The notes beneath the pieces are model-generated. The model was not told the DNA's origin. It ran no database searches and saw nothing but the letters and a program-made list of their open reading frames with translations. A stretch of 64,000 nt of DNA from an uncultured Mucilaginibacter sp. Its GTDB lineage: Bacteria > Bacteroidota > Bacteroidia > Sphingobacteriales > Sphingobacteriaceae. Of the stretch, positions 10,009 to 17,967 are shown in pieces (the stretch's first letter is position 1; every line of letters starts with the position of its first letter). The stretch is taken from contig CAIPFE010000052.1 in NCBI GenBank assembly GCA_903864275.1, forward strand, positions 1 through 64,000, given 5' to 3'. A program made the position numbers and the translations under genes.

Positions 10009-10554
10009 TTAATTCCTTGACGGGAAAACGCCCTGCATTGCGATAATGTAAGTGACACACAGGTAGGGTTGTATATTGTTATGCGGCTGGCCGCCACCTG
10101 CCGCTTGTATAGATGCCGCATTTAAACTTACCAAAGGAGTTGTTGTAGCAGTATAGGTATTCAGCGAGGTGGCATTGGGCCCCGAGCCTGTTGAAGGCCC
10201 TGGCGCAAGGTAAGCACCGCTCGGCAAATTGGTGGTCCCTGCACTTGAAACCGCCTGCAGGCCATGTGTATGAGCCGGCAGTTCAGAAGTGATAAGCGTA
10301 ACAGCTTCCTGGCCACCCACCTGGCCAACTATATACGAGCTTAACCCTGGCCCCTGCCCCTGGTGAATGGGCAGCCGGCCCCGGAGATCGGGCAATCCGA
10401 AAGTACTTACGCCATCGCCTCCGTAATTAGTGCCCAAAAGGGAAAATAATGCCGTATTCTGGGCTATTGACAGCAGTTGCCCGTTGCACAAATTGTAGCC
10501 CACAGGGGCAAAATTAAAGCCCGCCAAGTAAATTCCGCCTAAAAATGGAGTCAT
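10009..10554 (-). CDS. Phage tail collar domain protein (microcystin-dependent-protein type)
   Basis: This 181-residue protein opens with the tail-collar fold signature: GGIYLAGFNFAPVGYNLCNG, then LFSLLGTNYGGDG, FGLPDLRGR and a PAHTHG motif around residue 95. The C-terminal part ends QPHNNIQPYLCVTYIIAMQG, the usual close of this family. Such proteins are related to phage short-tail-fibre collars, but in Bacteroidota they commonly occur as small chromosomal genes without phage neighbours, often near secreted repeat proteins. That is the case here: no other phage gene is visible. There is no signal peptide. The function is unknown; a structural or adhesin-tip role would be a guess. Confidence 0.85.
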   Translation of the reverse strand: MTPFLGGIYLAGFNFAPVGYNLCNGQLLSIAQNTALFSLLGTNYGGDGVSTFGLPDLRGRLPIHQGQGPGLSSYIVGQVGGQEAVTLITSELPAHTHGLQAVSSAGTTNLPSGAYLAPGPSTGSGPNATSLNTYTATTTPLVSLNAASIQAAGGGQPHNNIQPYLCVTYIIAMQGVFPSRN

Positions 10555-10930
10555 AAAATAAAGTTTATGGTTATTGTGTCAGAAATTCAATTTGCCTTAT
10601 AACTGTTCAGGAAAAATATATTACTATAAAATTATAGAAAATAAACTGAAAGTATCAAATATTTTTTTAAATAAGATATAAGTTAATACATTATCTGATT
10701 AATTAATTTCGACAAGTATGTACTAAATCAAAGCTGAACGATGGGCAATTAATGCCTGGTACAGCATAATAACAGTGTAAGCCCCAGGGCGACCTACCAA
10801 AATTCAATGATACCTTCCCTGACTAAGCGAGGAATCCTTTTAATATAAGCCGTTGGTTATTTCATTTAGACAAAAATTATTTGTTTTTATTAATCAGGAA
10901 TTAATATATTTATACATTAATCAATATGTC
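10555..10930. other. Divergent intergenic region, nothing further identified
   Basis: This AT-rich gap lies between the start of the collar protein (10554, minus) and the start of the metallophosphatase (10931, plus). It must contain both promoters. I see no RNA gene, strong hairpin or repeat. Confidence 0.5.
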
Positions 10931-11884
10931 ATGAACAAAGAGCGCAGGTTATTTATTAACCAAATGTCATTTATGGCGGGGTTGGCGGCTTTAGGCAAAC
11001 CAATGGCTTCAGCTGCTGCTATCAGTAAAAGGATAAACACATTGTATGCTAAAGTACAGGATGTAACTATTTATCACACCAACGATCTTCATGGCAACCT
11101 TGGGCCTGTTATTGGTACTATCGGCGGGCTTGACCAGGTTAAAAAGCTTTTAAATAAACAGGACACCAATGGGTTGCTTTTGGATGCCGGTGATTTTTTA
11201 AATGGCAAGCATACCATGGCCATGCAAAAACAAATGATCGCTGCCATGAATAATATGGGTTATCATGCGGCAGCTATCGGCGATAATGAACTGGCACATG
11301 GGCAAGATCATTTAGCGGCCCTTATGCCGTTGATGCGATTTGCATTGGTAAACTGCAATTACAATTTTGAGGGCCCGTTAAGTAAATTAGTAAAGCCTTA
11401 CGTAATTATTAATTCCGGGAAATTTAAAATTGGAATTACCGGGGTGGGACACCGGCTTAATGGTGTAAAATATAATGATGCCATCGAAAGTGCCAATACA
11501 ATAGCAAACCTGCTCAAAGAAAAAGAGAAATGCGACCTGGTTGTGTGCCTTTCGCACCTGGGTTACGCACAGCCCGATGATCAGCCCGATAACAGATCAC
11601 TCGCCCGGCAGTCTGAACAAATTGATATGATAATAGGTGGCCACGGCCACAGCCTGTTTAGCTATCCTTTAATAGTAACCAACAAACGTAAACATGAAGT
11701 AATTATCAGCCATGCCGCCTGGGACGGACTTATGTTGGGCAAAACAATATTTAGTTTTGGAAATGGCAAGCAGAAAAGCAATATTAAATCAAACTATTTA
11801 ATACCCGGCCAACCTTATGGGCAAAAGTTTGCAGCCTCGTTTTCCAACCTGCAATCAATGGAAAAACAACTTATATCTGCTTAG
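10931..11884 (+). CDS. UshA/5'-nucleotidase-like metallophosphatase, catalytic domain only
   Basis: I choose the ATG at 10931 (317 residues). The 26 codons upstream are AT-rich, and the chosen start gives a twin-arginine-like leader (NKERRLFINQM, then MAGLAALG and an Ala-rich cut region). The catalytic domain shows YHTNDLHG (Asp and His metal ligands), LDAGDFLNG, SHLGY and GGHGHS. The usual GNHE block reads GDNE, so a normally conserved Asn-His pair is altered. UshA-type enzymes hydrolyse nucleotide 5'-phosphates in the periplasm and carry a C-terminal substrate-specificity domain. That domain is absent, as in many short Bacteroidota relatives, and often belongs to a separate gene. No such partner is seen here. 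The substrate is unknown. Confidence 0.8.
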   Translation: MNKERRLFINQMSFMAGLAALGKPMASAAAISKRINTLYAKVQDVTIYHTNDLHGNLGPVIGTIGGLDQVKKLLNKQDTNGLLLDAGDFLNGKHTMAMQKQMIAAMNNMGYHAAAIGDNELAHGQDHLAALMPLMRFALVNCNYNFEGPLSKLVKPYVIINSGKFKIGITGVGHRLNGVKYNDAIESANTIANLLKEKEKCDLVVCLSHLGYAQPDDQPDNRSLARQSEQIDMIIGGHGHSLFSYPLIVTNKRKHEVIISHAAWDGLMLGKTIFSFGNGKQKSNIKSNYLIPGQPYGQKFAASFSNLQSMEKQLISA

Positions 11885-12288
11885 TGTTTTTATAACTAAC
11901 CTTTTTTGCAACACGTGCCTTTTTTAATTCCCTGAAGGATTCGGGGTGTTTGCATGCATTGATGAACTTCCCGGTCTGGGTTTCTTCAGTCCCTGGCAGC
12001 CATTGCAGCAATTTTTTTCCAGCCTATATGACAAGCCTATCTTTTCGCGTTTAGCTATATTATTTCTACTATAAGGTTATGGCGCAGTAGTTTTTCGGAC
12101 ATCGAACACCAGGAGGCTGGTTCCTGGTTTTTGAATTTGTTAATAAATGTTAATTTTCTTTACTTTCATCGTTACGGTGGCAAATTTCATATTAAAATCA
12201 GAATTTGCAGCGATACTTGTTGCAACATGGAAGCTGGTTAATTAAAACGAAAAGATAATTATTATCACGCCAAAATTAAAACAACACT
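11885..12288. other. Intergenic region upstream of the apbE operon
   Basis: No gene was found. It holds the hairpin at 12108-12128. It presumably also holds the promoter for apbE, which I cannot place securely. Confidence 0.5.
12108..12128 (+). terminator. Possible intrinsic terminator
   Basis: The arms ACCAGGA (12108-12114) and TCCTGGT (12122-12128) pair perfectly across a 7-base loop and are followed by TTTTG. It lies about 220 bp after the metallophosphatase gene, which is distant, so its role is uncertain. Confidence 0.4.
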
Positions 12289-13221
12289 ATGTCTGAACAA
12301 CTTATTTTTAAAAGGAGCTGCAAATTAATGGGAAACCGTTTTGAGCTTAGCGTTGTTTCAGAAAATGAAGAGTGGGCCAACGAAAAAATAGATGCCGGCA
12401 TTGATGAAATTAAACGCATTGAAAAGCTGCTTACCACGTTTAGCGATGACAGCGAAACAAACCAGGTTAACAAAAATGCCGGCATAATGCCGGTGACCGT
12501 AAGCCGCGAAACATTCAACCTGATACAACGTTCTGTCAGGATATCAGAACTTACACAAGGTGCGTTTGATATTACTTATGGTTCGATAGATAAGCGGTTA
12601 TGGAATTTTGACCAGAATATGACTTCACTACCAGATAAGGCTACTGCAAAAAAGATGGTTCGGCTGATCAATTTCAGGAATATCGTACTTGATGGCGAAA
12701 AATGCACGGTGTTTTTACGCGAAGAAGGAATGCGTATTGGATTTGGTGGAATTGGTAAAGGATATGCAGCGGAACGGGCTAAACAGGTGATGAAAGGGCA
12801 GGGAGTAGAAAGTGGCGTAGTAAATGCTTCCGGCGACTTGAATGCGTGGGGAATTCAGCCTAATGGTAACAAATGGACAGTTGGTATTGCAAATCCGGAT
12901 TCGTCGCATGAGGTTTTTTCGTATATGACTATTTCGGATCTGGCCGTTGCCACATCGGGTAATTATGAGAAGTTCATCATGATCGACGGCAAGAAATATT
13001 CGCATACCATCAATCCACTCACCGGCCTTCCTGTTACCGGCATTAAAAGTGTAACCATTATTACTACCAATGCGGAAATTGCAGATGCAATGGCCACGCC
13101 GGTGATGATCATGGGAATTAACACTGGTTTGGACCTGATCAACCAGATGAAGAATATCGAAGCTGTTATTATTGATGATGATAACAGGTTATATACCTCT
13201 AACAATATTAATCTTACATAA
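12289..13221 (+). CDS. apbE: FAD:protein FMN transferase (ApbE family)
   Basis: ApbE transfers FMN from FAD to a Ser or Thr of a target protein outside the cytoplasm. This 310-residue protein shows the family blocks in order: an N-terminal MGNRFEL strand, DITYGSIDKRLWNF, GFGGIGKGYAAERA, NASGDLNAWG, VATSGNYEKF, SHTINPLTGLPV and a late Asp/Thr metal region (NAEIADAMATPV). The usual GG before the Asp in the NASGD block is changed to SG. No convincing signal peptide or lipobox is visible, although family members are usually exported. It is the first gene of a run with the DUF4266 lipoprotein (4-bp gap) and two DUF3570 proteins, a recurring neighbourhood tied to extracytoplasmic flavinylation. The target protein is not evident in this window. 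Confidence 0.9.
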   Translation: MSEQLIFKRSCKLMGNRFELSVVSENEEWANEKIDAGIDEIKRIEKLLTTFSDDSETNQVNKNAGIMPVTVSRETFNLIQRSVRISELTQGAFDITYGSIDKRLWNFDQNMTSLPDKATAKKMVRLINFRNIVLDGEKCTVFLREEGMRIGFGGIGKGYAAERAKQVMKGQGVESGVVNASGDLNAWGIQPNGNKWTVGIANPDSSHEVFSYMTISDLAVATSGNYEKFIMIDGKKYSHTINPLTGLPVTGIKSVTIITTNAEIADAMATPVMIMGINTGLDLINQMKNIEAVIIDDDNRLYTSNNINLT

Positions 13222-13225
13222 AAAA

Positions 13226-13447
13226 ATGATAAATCAATTCATAAAAGCGCTGGCGTGTTTACTGCTGATGGTAGCGGCAACCTCCTGCGTACATTTAAAA
13301 GAATATCAGAAAAGCAGGCTCAATGACTCGGAAATGATATTGAGCAACCGCAAAGTAGAAAAGAATGAATTGAATTTTCAATCTTATCGTGAAGCGGCGT
13401 CAGGCGCGAACGCTGGCAAAACCGGTGGTGGCTGCGGTTGTAACTAA
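13226..13447 (+). CDS. DUF4266 small lipoprotein
   Basis: The ATG at 13226, four bases after the apbE stop, gives 73 residues; an upstream in-frame start would overlap apbE and lose the leader. The N-terminus is a lipoprotein signal (LACLLLMVAATSC, lipobox Cys about residue 21). It is followed by the family block LKEYQKSRLNDSEM and a Gly/Cys-rich tail ending GGGCGCN. DUF4266 proteins occur almost always between apbE and DUF3570 genes. The paired tail cysteines could bind a metal or cofactor, or form a disulfide, which is inference. It is probably anchored in the outer membrane or facing the periplasm. Confidence 0.85.
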   Translation: MINQFIKALACLLLMVAATSCVHLKEYQKSRLNDSEMILSNRKVEKNELNFQSYREAASGANAGKTGGGCGCN

Positions 13448-13471
13448 TTTTTACGGATACCCCTATTATTA

Positions 13472-14785
13472 ATGAAAAAAGTATATTTATCCATCGTCGG
13501 ATTCTCGTTATTATGCCGTATCAATGCCTATTCGCAAACGAAGCAGGATAGTATTTTTAACAAACCGGCAATTAGCTTGTATACCCCCGTTGATCAGAAA
13601 GACACCGGCGTTTACAGGCCAAGGGGCCTGCGGCTTGATGAGGTGAATTTTGTTTCGAGCTATTACAATCAAAACGGCGATCATTCGGCCATCACCGGAG
13701 GCATCGGTACCGAAAAGGTCGTCGATTTATCAAACGGGATCGATCTTCATTGGGTATGGGTTGATGACAGCGGACATAAGCATACACTGTTAACTGGGCT
13801 CGGAATTGATCATCATACTTCTGCATCCTCAGCTTTTGTTACTACAACGGGCCTAGGGAAACAGGGTGGCACGAGGATCTATCCTTCGCTTGACTGGACC
13901 GTGGAAAACCCTGAGCAGGGCGCAACTTTCGGTATAGGCGCCTATTATTCGGGTGAGTATAATTACAAATCACTCGGCGGCGATATCCATTTTTCAAAGA
14001 AAACGAATGATAAAAACGGAGAATTCAGCGCCAAGCTACAGGCCTATCTTGATCATGTAACGTTAATTTATCCTTCGGAGTTTATCCCCGTTATTACCCC
14101 TGTATCTACCGGGGCAACCTACATAACAACAGCAAGCGGCAACGTGGTTTTAAGCAACGGCGGCTCCACATCAAAGCCAAGCTTGCCAACAAAGCCTCGT
14201 GACACTTATACGGCCGCTTTTTCATATTCGCAGGCCATAAATTCAAGGCTCCAGGTAGTATTTTTAGGGGATGTGGTTGCTCAAAATGGCTACTTAAGTT
14301 TGCCTTTTCACAGGGTATATTTTTCAAATAAAAAAGATACTATCGAAAATCTACCAGCCTCCCGGTTCAAGATACCGGTCGGTTTCAGGCTCAATTATTT
14401 CGTGGATGATAATTTGATCATAAGATCATATTATCGTTACTATGCTGATAGTTGGGGCACCAGGGCTAATACAGCGAATTTGGAAATTGCCTATAAAGTT
14501 TCGCCTTTCTTTTCAATTTCACCCTTTTACAGGTATTATAACCAAACTGCCGCGACATATTTTGCACCCTACGAGCAACACAGTCCGACCGACGTATACT
14601 ATACAAGTAACTATGAATACGCAAAGTTTACCAGCCAATTTTTCGGGGTAGGTTTTCGAATTGCTCCCCCCACGGGGGTTTTCGGGTGGCAAAACCTGCA
14701 TGAACTTGAGCTGAGATATGGGCATTACACGCAAACGACACAATTGGTATCGGATGTATTATCGCTGAGCCTTGGATTTAAATAA
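13472..14785 (+). CDS. DUF3570 outer-membrane beta-barrel protein (copy 1)
   Basis: This 437-residue protein has a signal peptide (MKKVYLSIVGFSLLCRINAY, cut after SQ). A strand-rich body alternates aromatic and polar residues, and the C-terminus ends in Phe-Lys after LSLSLGF, as expected of an outer-membrane barrel. Family blocks include RLDEVNFVSSYYNQNGDHSAITGG, here split as RLDEVNFVSSYY and GDHSAITGG, then RIYPSLDWTVENP and YYSGEYNY. DUF3570 genes sit downstream of apbE and DUF4266 in many Bacteroidota and Proteobacteria, so it is probably the outer-membrane part of that flavin-linked system. Its precise function is unknown. It is about 24 bp after the DUF4266 gene and probably co-transcribed. 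Confidence 0.85.
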   Translation: MKKVYLSIVGFSLLCRINAYSQTKQDSIFNKPAISLYTPVDQKDTGVYRPRGLRLDEVNFVSSYYNQNGDHSAITGGIGTEKVVDLSNGIDLHWVWVDDSGHKHTLLTGLGIDHHTSASSAFVTTTGLGKQGGTRIYPSLDWTVENPEQGATFGIGAYYSGEYNYKSLGGDIHFSKKTNDKNGEFSAKLQAYLDHVTLIYPSEFIPVITPVSTGATYITTASGNVVLSNGGSTSKPSLPTKPRDTYTAAFSYSQAINSRLQVVFLGDVVAQNGYLSLPFHRVYFSNKKDTIENLPASRFKIPVGFRLNYFVDDNLIIRSYYRYYADSWGTRANTANLEIAYKVSPFFSISPFYRYYNQTAATYFAPYEQHSPTDVYYTSNYEYAKFTSQFFGVGFRIAPPTGVFGWQNLHELELRYGHYTQTTQLVSDVLSLSLGFK

Positions 14786-14963
14786 GGTTTGACTTACTTA
14801 AAATGAAAAATATTAATTCAATTGAGAAATCCCAAAAGGGAAGCCATTATTAATAAATATATGCAGTGAGGAGGCAATTAAAGTTTCAATGTGGCATGAA
14901 AACCGAACTGCGGAAAACACGTTACCCCTATATAATTAACCTGGCATTCGTGTCAAAACACTT

Positions 14964-16247
14964 ATGAAAAAAATATATCTTTCCGTCATCGGATTTTCGA
15001 TCATATGCCATTTAAGCGCCCGGGCCCAGTCGCGAAAGGATAACACGGTAAATAAACCCGACTCCGGTGTACATGCTGCTCCCCCCGGTAAGCCCGACAG
15101 CAGCGGTTATAACCCGCGGCGCTTGCGTTTGGATGAGGTTGATTTTGTTTCAAGTTATTATGGGCAAACAGGTGATCATTCAGCCGTAAGAGGGGGCATT
15201 GGCTCCGAAGCAGTAACAGATATTGCGAATGGATTGGATTTAAAATTGATTTGGTTAGATAAGGCATTCAACAAAAACAGCCTGTCGGTAGGTTTAGGTT
15301 TTGATTACCATACCGCTGCTTCACAAGCCTATGTTTCATTAACGGGCGCTTCAAAAGCCAGTGGCACCAGGATTTACCCATCGCTTGACTGGACCATTGA
15401 AAACGCAAAAAGCGGGAACACTTTTGGGATCGGGGCCTACTATTCCGGTGAAGTCAACTACCATTCGCTCGGCGCCGACGCTCATTTTTCAGTAAAAACA
15501 GACGATAAAATGGGTGAGTTCAGCGCCAAGCTTCAAGGTTACTTTGATAAGGTGACGCTGATATTTCCTGATGAATTTGAACCGGCATTGCCTGTCGTCA
15601 TAAATCCCGGCGGCATCGGGAGACCCCGTCATGGTAAAAGGAATTGGGGCTCAAGTCCCAGGGATACGTACACCGCGTCGCTATCATATTCACAAATCAT
15701 AAATTCAAGGTTGCAGATCGTGTTGCTTGGTGATGCGGTCACGCAAAACGGCTATTTGGGACTCCCCTTTCACCGGGTTTATTTTTCGAATGGAAAAGAC
15801 ACTATCGAAAAGCTCCCGTCTTCGCGCTTTAAACTGCCGGTTGGTTTACGAGCGAACTATTTTCTTGGCGACAACATAATCCTGCGCGCATATTACCGCT
15901 ATTATGCGGACAACTGGGGCATACGGTCAAATACAGTAGGCCTCGAAGTTCCTTATAAAATAACGCCGTTCTTTTCCATTTCGCCGTTTTACAGGTTTTA
16001 CAGCCAGTCGGCCTCCAGTTATTTTGCGCCCTACGAGGCGCATAACCCAACCGATCAATTCTATACCAGTAATTATGAATATGCAAAGTTTAACAGCCAG
16101 TTTTTCGGGGTAGGCTTCAGGATCGCGCCGCCCGCCGGTGTATTCGGATTACAAGCCCTGCACGAAATGGAAATAAGATACGGGCATTATTCACAAAATA
16201 CCGACTTGGTATCAGATGTATTGTCTATTAGTTTGGGATTTAAATAG
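14964..16247 (+). CDS. DUF3570 outer-membrane beta-barrel protein (copy 2)
   Basis: This 427-residue paralogue of the preceding gene shares the signal peptide type (MKKIYLSVIGFSIICHLSA), RLDEVDFVSSYYGQTGDHSA, RIYPSLDWTIENA, YYSGEVNYHSLG and the end LSISLGFK. The copies differ most in the loop after residue 200: copy 1 has a Ser/Thr-rich insert and copy 2 a shorter Gly/Arg stretch. That suggests a surface loop under diversification. A 178-bp gap separates the copies, so copy 2 may have its own promoter. The next gene, at 16280, is convergent. Function is unknown beyond the apbE-linked context. Confidence 0.85.
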   Translation: MKKIYLSVIGFSIICHLSARAQSRKDNTVNKPDSGVHAAPPGKPDSSGYNPRRLRLDEVDFVSSYYGQTGDHSAVRGGIGSEAVTDIANGLDLKLIWLDKAFNKNSLSVGLGFDYHTAASQAYVSLTGASKASGTRIYPSLDWTIENAKSGNTFGIGAYYSGEVNYHSLGADAHFSVKTDDKMGEFSAKLQGYFDKVTLIFPDEFEPALPVVINPGGIGRPRHGKRNWGSSPRDTYTASLSYSQIINSRLQIVLLGDAVTQNGYLGLPFHRVYFSNGKDTIEKLPSSRFKLPVGLRANYFLGDNIILRAYYRYYADNWGIRSNTVGLEVPYKITPFFSISPFYRFYSQSASSYFAPYEAHNPTDQFYTSNYEYAKFNSQFFGVGFRIAPPAGVFGLQALHEMEIRYGHYSQNTDLVSDVLSISLGFK

Positions 16248-16279
16248 ATAAACGGCGCAATCAAAAAAGCGTTTGAGTT

Positions 16280-17176
16280 CTATGCCTTGCGCGTAGCCTG
16301 CTCAATACTGTCCCACATTTCAGCAGGCACCATTTCAAGGGCGTTAAACTGGCCGGCTCCTTGTAACCATTCACCGCCGTCAATGGTGATGACTTCGCCA
16401 TTAATATACCCTGAAAATCCGGATACTAAAAAGGCAGCCAGGTTAGCCAGTTCCTGGTGCTCGCCCATACGTTTTAGCGGCACCCTGTTTTTAAAACCAA
16501 ACTTGTCCATCATCTCGCCGGGCAATAAACGATCCCAGGCGCCTTTCGTTGGGAACGGGCCGGGTGCAATAGCGTTTGTGCGTATGCCATGCCTCCCCCA
16601 CTCTGCCGCTAATGAACGTGTCATGGCCAGTACCCCACCCTTCGCGCAAGCCGACGGCACTACATATGCCGAACCTGTAAAAGCATAAGTGGTTATTATA
16701 TTAAGGATAGTGCCAGGTATTTTTTCAGCGATCCAGTATTTACCCAGAGCCAGCGAGCAATGAACTGATCCCTTTAACACGATATCAATAATTGATGAAA
16801 AGGCATTAGCTGATAACCGCTCAGTGGGCGAAATAAAATTGCCAGCCGCGTTATTCACTAATATATCAACCCGCCCAAATGCTTCAATGGCCAGTTTCAG
16901 CACATTTTCAACTTCGTCGTATTTTCTAACATCGCAGGCAACTGCTAAAACCCTCCCTCCTGTTCCCGCTTCCATTTCGGCTGCAGTTTGTTTAAGTACA
17001 TCCAGCTTACGGCTTGTAATTACAAGGTTAGCGCCCAATTGTAAAAAATACGTACCCATTGACTTGCCGAGGCCCGTACCTCCGCCTGTAATTATAATAG
17101 TTTTACCTTTTAAGGCATCATCCCTTAACATGCCGGTTGTATTCTCCATTGGGTTTATTTTTGAAGGTTCGCTCAT
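16280..17176 (-). CDS. SDR oxidoreductase, 2,4-dienoyl-CoA reductase-like
   Basis: This 298-residue short-chain dehydrogenase has the Rossmann motif TGGGTGLGKSMG near residue 32 and NNAAGNFISP. In place of the classical YxxxK it has the dienoyl-reductase-type segment SACAKGGVLAMTRSLAAEWG. The C-terminal GEVITIDGGEWL block is also typical of the DECR/PECR group. Such enzymes reduce 2,4-dienoyl-CoA with NADPH during breakdown of unsaturated fatty acids. It is the last gene of a minus-strand beta-oxidation run and lies 6 bp from the enoyl-CoA hydratase gene, which supports that role. Confidence 0.8.
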   Translation of the reverse strand: MSEPSKINPMENTTGMLRDDALKGKTIIITGGGTGLGKSMGTYFLQLGANLVITSRKLDVLKQTAAEMEAGTGGRVLAVACDVRKYDEVENVLKLAIEAFGRVDILVNNAAGNFISPTERLSANAFSSIIDIVLKGSVHCSLALGKYWIAEKIPGTILNIITTYAFTGSAYVVPSACAKGGVLAMTRSLAAEWGRHGIRTNAIAPGPFPTKGAWDRLLPGEMMDKFGFKNRVPLKRMGEHQELANLAAFLVSGFSGYINGEVITIDGGEWLQGAGQFNALEMVPAEMWDSIEQATRKA

Positions 17177-17182
17177 GTAGTA

Positions 17183-17959
17183 TTAATTAGCATTGGTGCT
17201 TTTCGCTTTCAAACTCTGAATCATCATTTGCAAACCTTTCCTGGTCGCCGGCGCCCACCATTGTTTCAGCATCTTATCCAAAGTATCGGTTTGATCTCCG
17301 TTTATTTTGCTAAGCAGGTCGCGCCGCAAATTTATTTTACCCTGGCTCCAGGTAACCGGGTTAAGCTGCATGTAAGCCCTTGCTTTTTTCTCCGCCTGGC
17401 CCAATACGTTTTCCGGGGAACAAACCTCATCAACCAGCCCAACGGCAAGCGCTTCGTTAACATTGAGCAATTTGCCCTCTATCAGATACTGATAAGCCTT
17501 ACGTTGCCCGACCCAAAAAGCATATAAATTAAAAATGCTGGCAGGAACGATGATCCCGACCTGTACCTCGTTTAATCCTATAATAAATTTACCTTCGGCC
17601 ATCACGCGGTAATCGCAGCAAATGGCTAATACGCAGCCCCCAGCCGGGCTATGCCCGCTTATTGCCGCAACCATTGGCTTACTGAATGATGCCAGGGAAT
17701 TTTGCAGGGCTAAAAAATCTATCCAAAATTCCCTCACCTGGCTTTCATCATAATCATAAGCTTCAATAAGATCAACCCCGGATGAGAAAAAACCTTCTTT
17801 TCCAGTTAAGATCAAACCGCCAATACTATCATCTGCCTCCAAATCTTTGATGCAAGCGGCTAACTCCCTAATCATTTGGTGATTTATTGGATTCGACCGC
17901 CCTCTGTCAAGGGTGATGGTTGCTAGCCTATCCTGAACGTTTATTTGAAATGTGCTCAT
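17183..17959 (-). CDS. Enoyl-CoA hydratase/isomerase family protein
   Basis: This 258-residue crotonase-fold protein should act on CoA thioesters, hydrating 2-enoyl-CoA or shifting a double bond. Visible are the first oxyanion region (GKEGFFSSGVDL) and the second (ISGHSPAGGCVLAICCDYRV), followed by GLNEVQVGIIVP, in which the Glu is a candidate catalytic residue. The second catalytic Glu of classical hydratases is not obvious, so isomerase activity is possible. It lies between the acyl-CoA ligase (8-bp gap) and the dienoyl reductase-like gene (6-bp gap), so the three are probably one transcript. Confidence 0.8.
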   Translation of the reverse strand: MSTFQINVQDRLATITLDRGRSNPINHQMIRELAACIKDLEADDSIGGLILTGKEGFFSSGVDLIEAYDYDESQVREFWIDFLALQNSLASFSKPMVAAISGHSPAGGCVLAICCDYRVMAEGKFIIGLNEVQVGIIVPASIFNLYAFWVGQRKAYQYLIEGKLLNVNEALAVGLVDEVCSPENVLGQAEKKARAYMQLNPVTWSQGKINLRRDLLSKINGDQTDTLDKMLKQWWAPATRKGLQMMIQSLKAKSTNAN

Positions 17960-17967
17960 TGCTTGTT

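Noticed and set aside
10009..10554. Prophage remnant
   Set aside because: Only a tail-collar domain gene is present. No other phage gene is nearby, and such genes occur alone in Bacteroidota.
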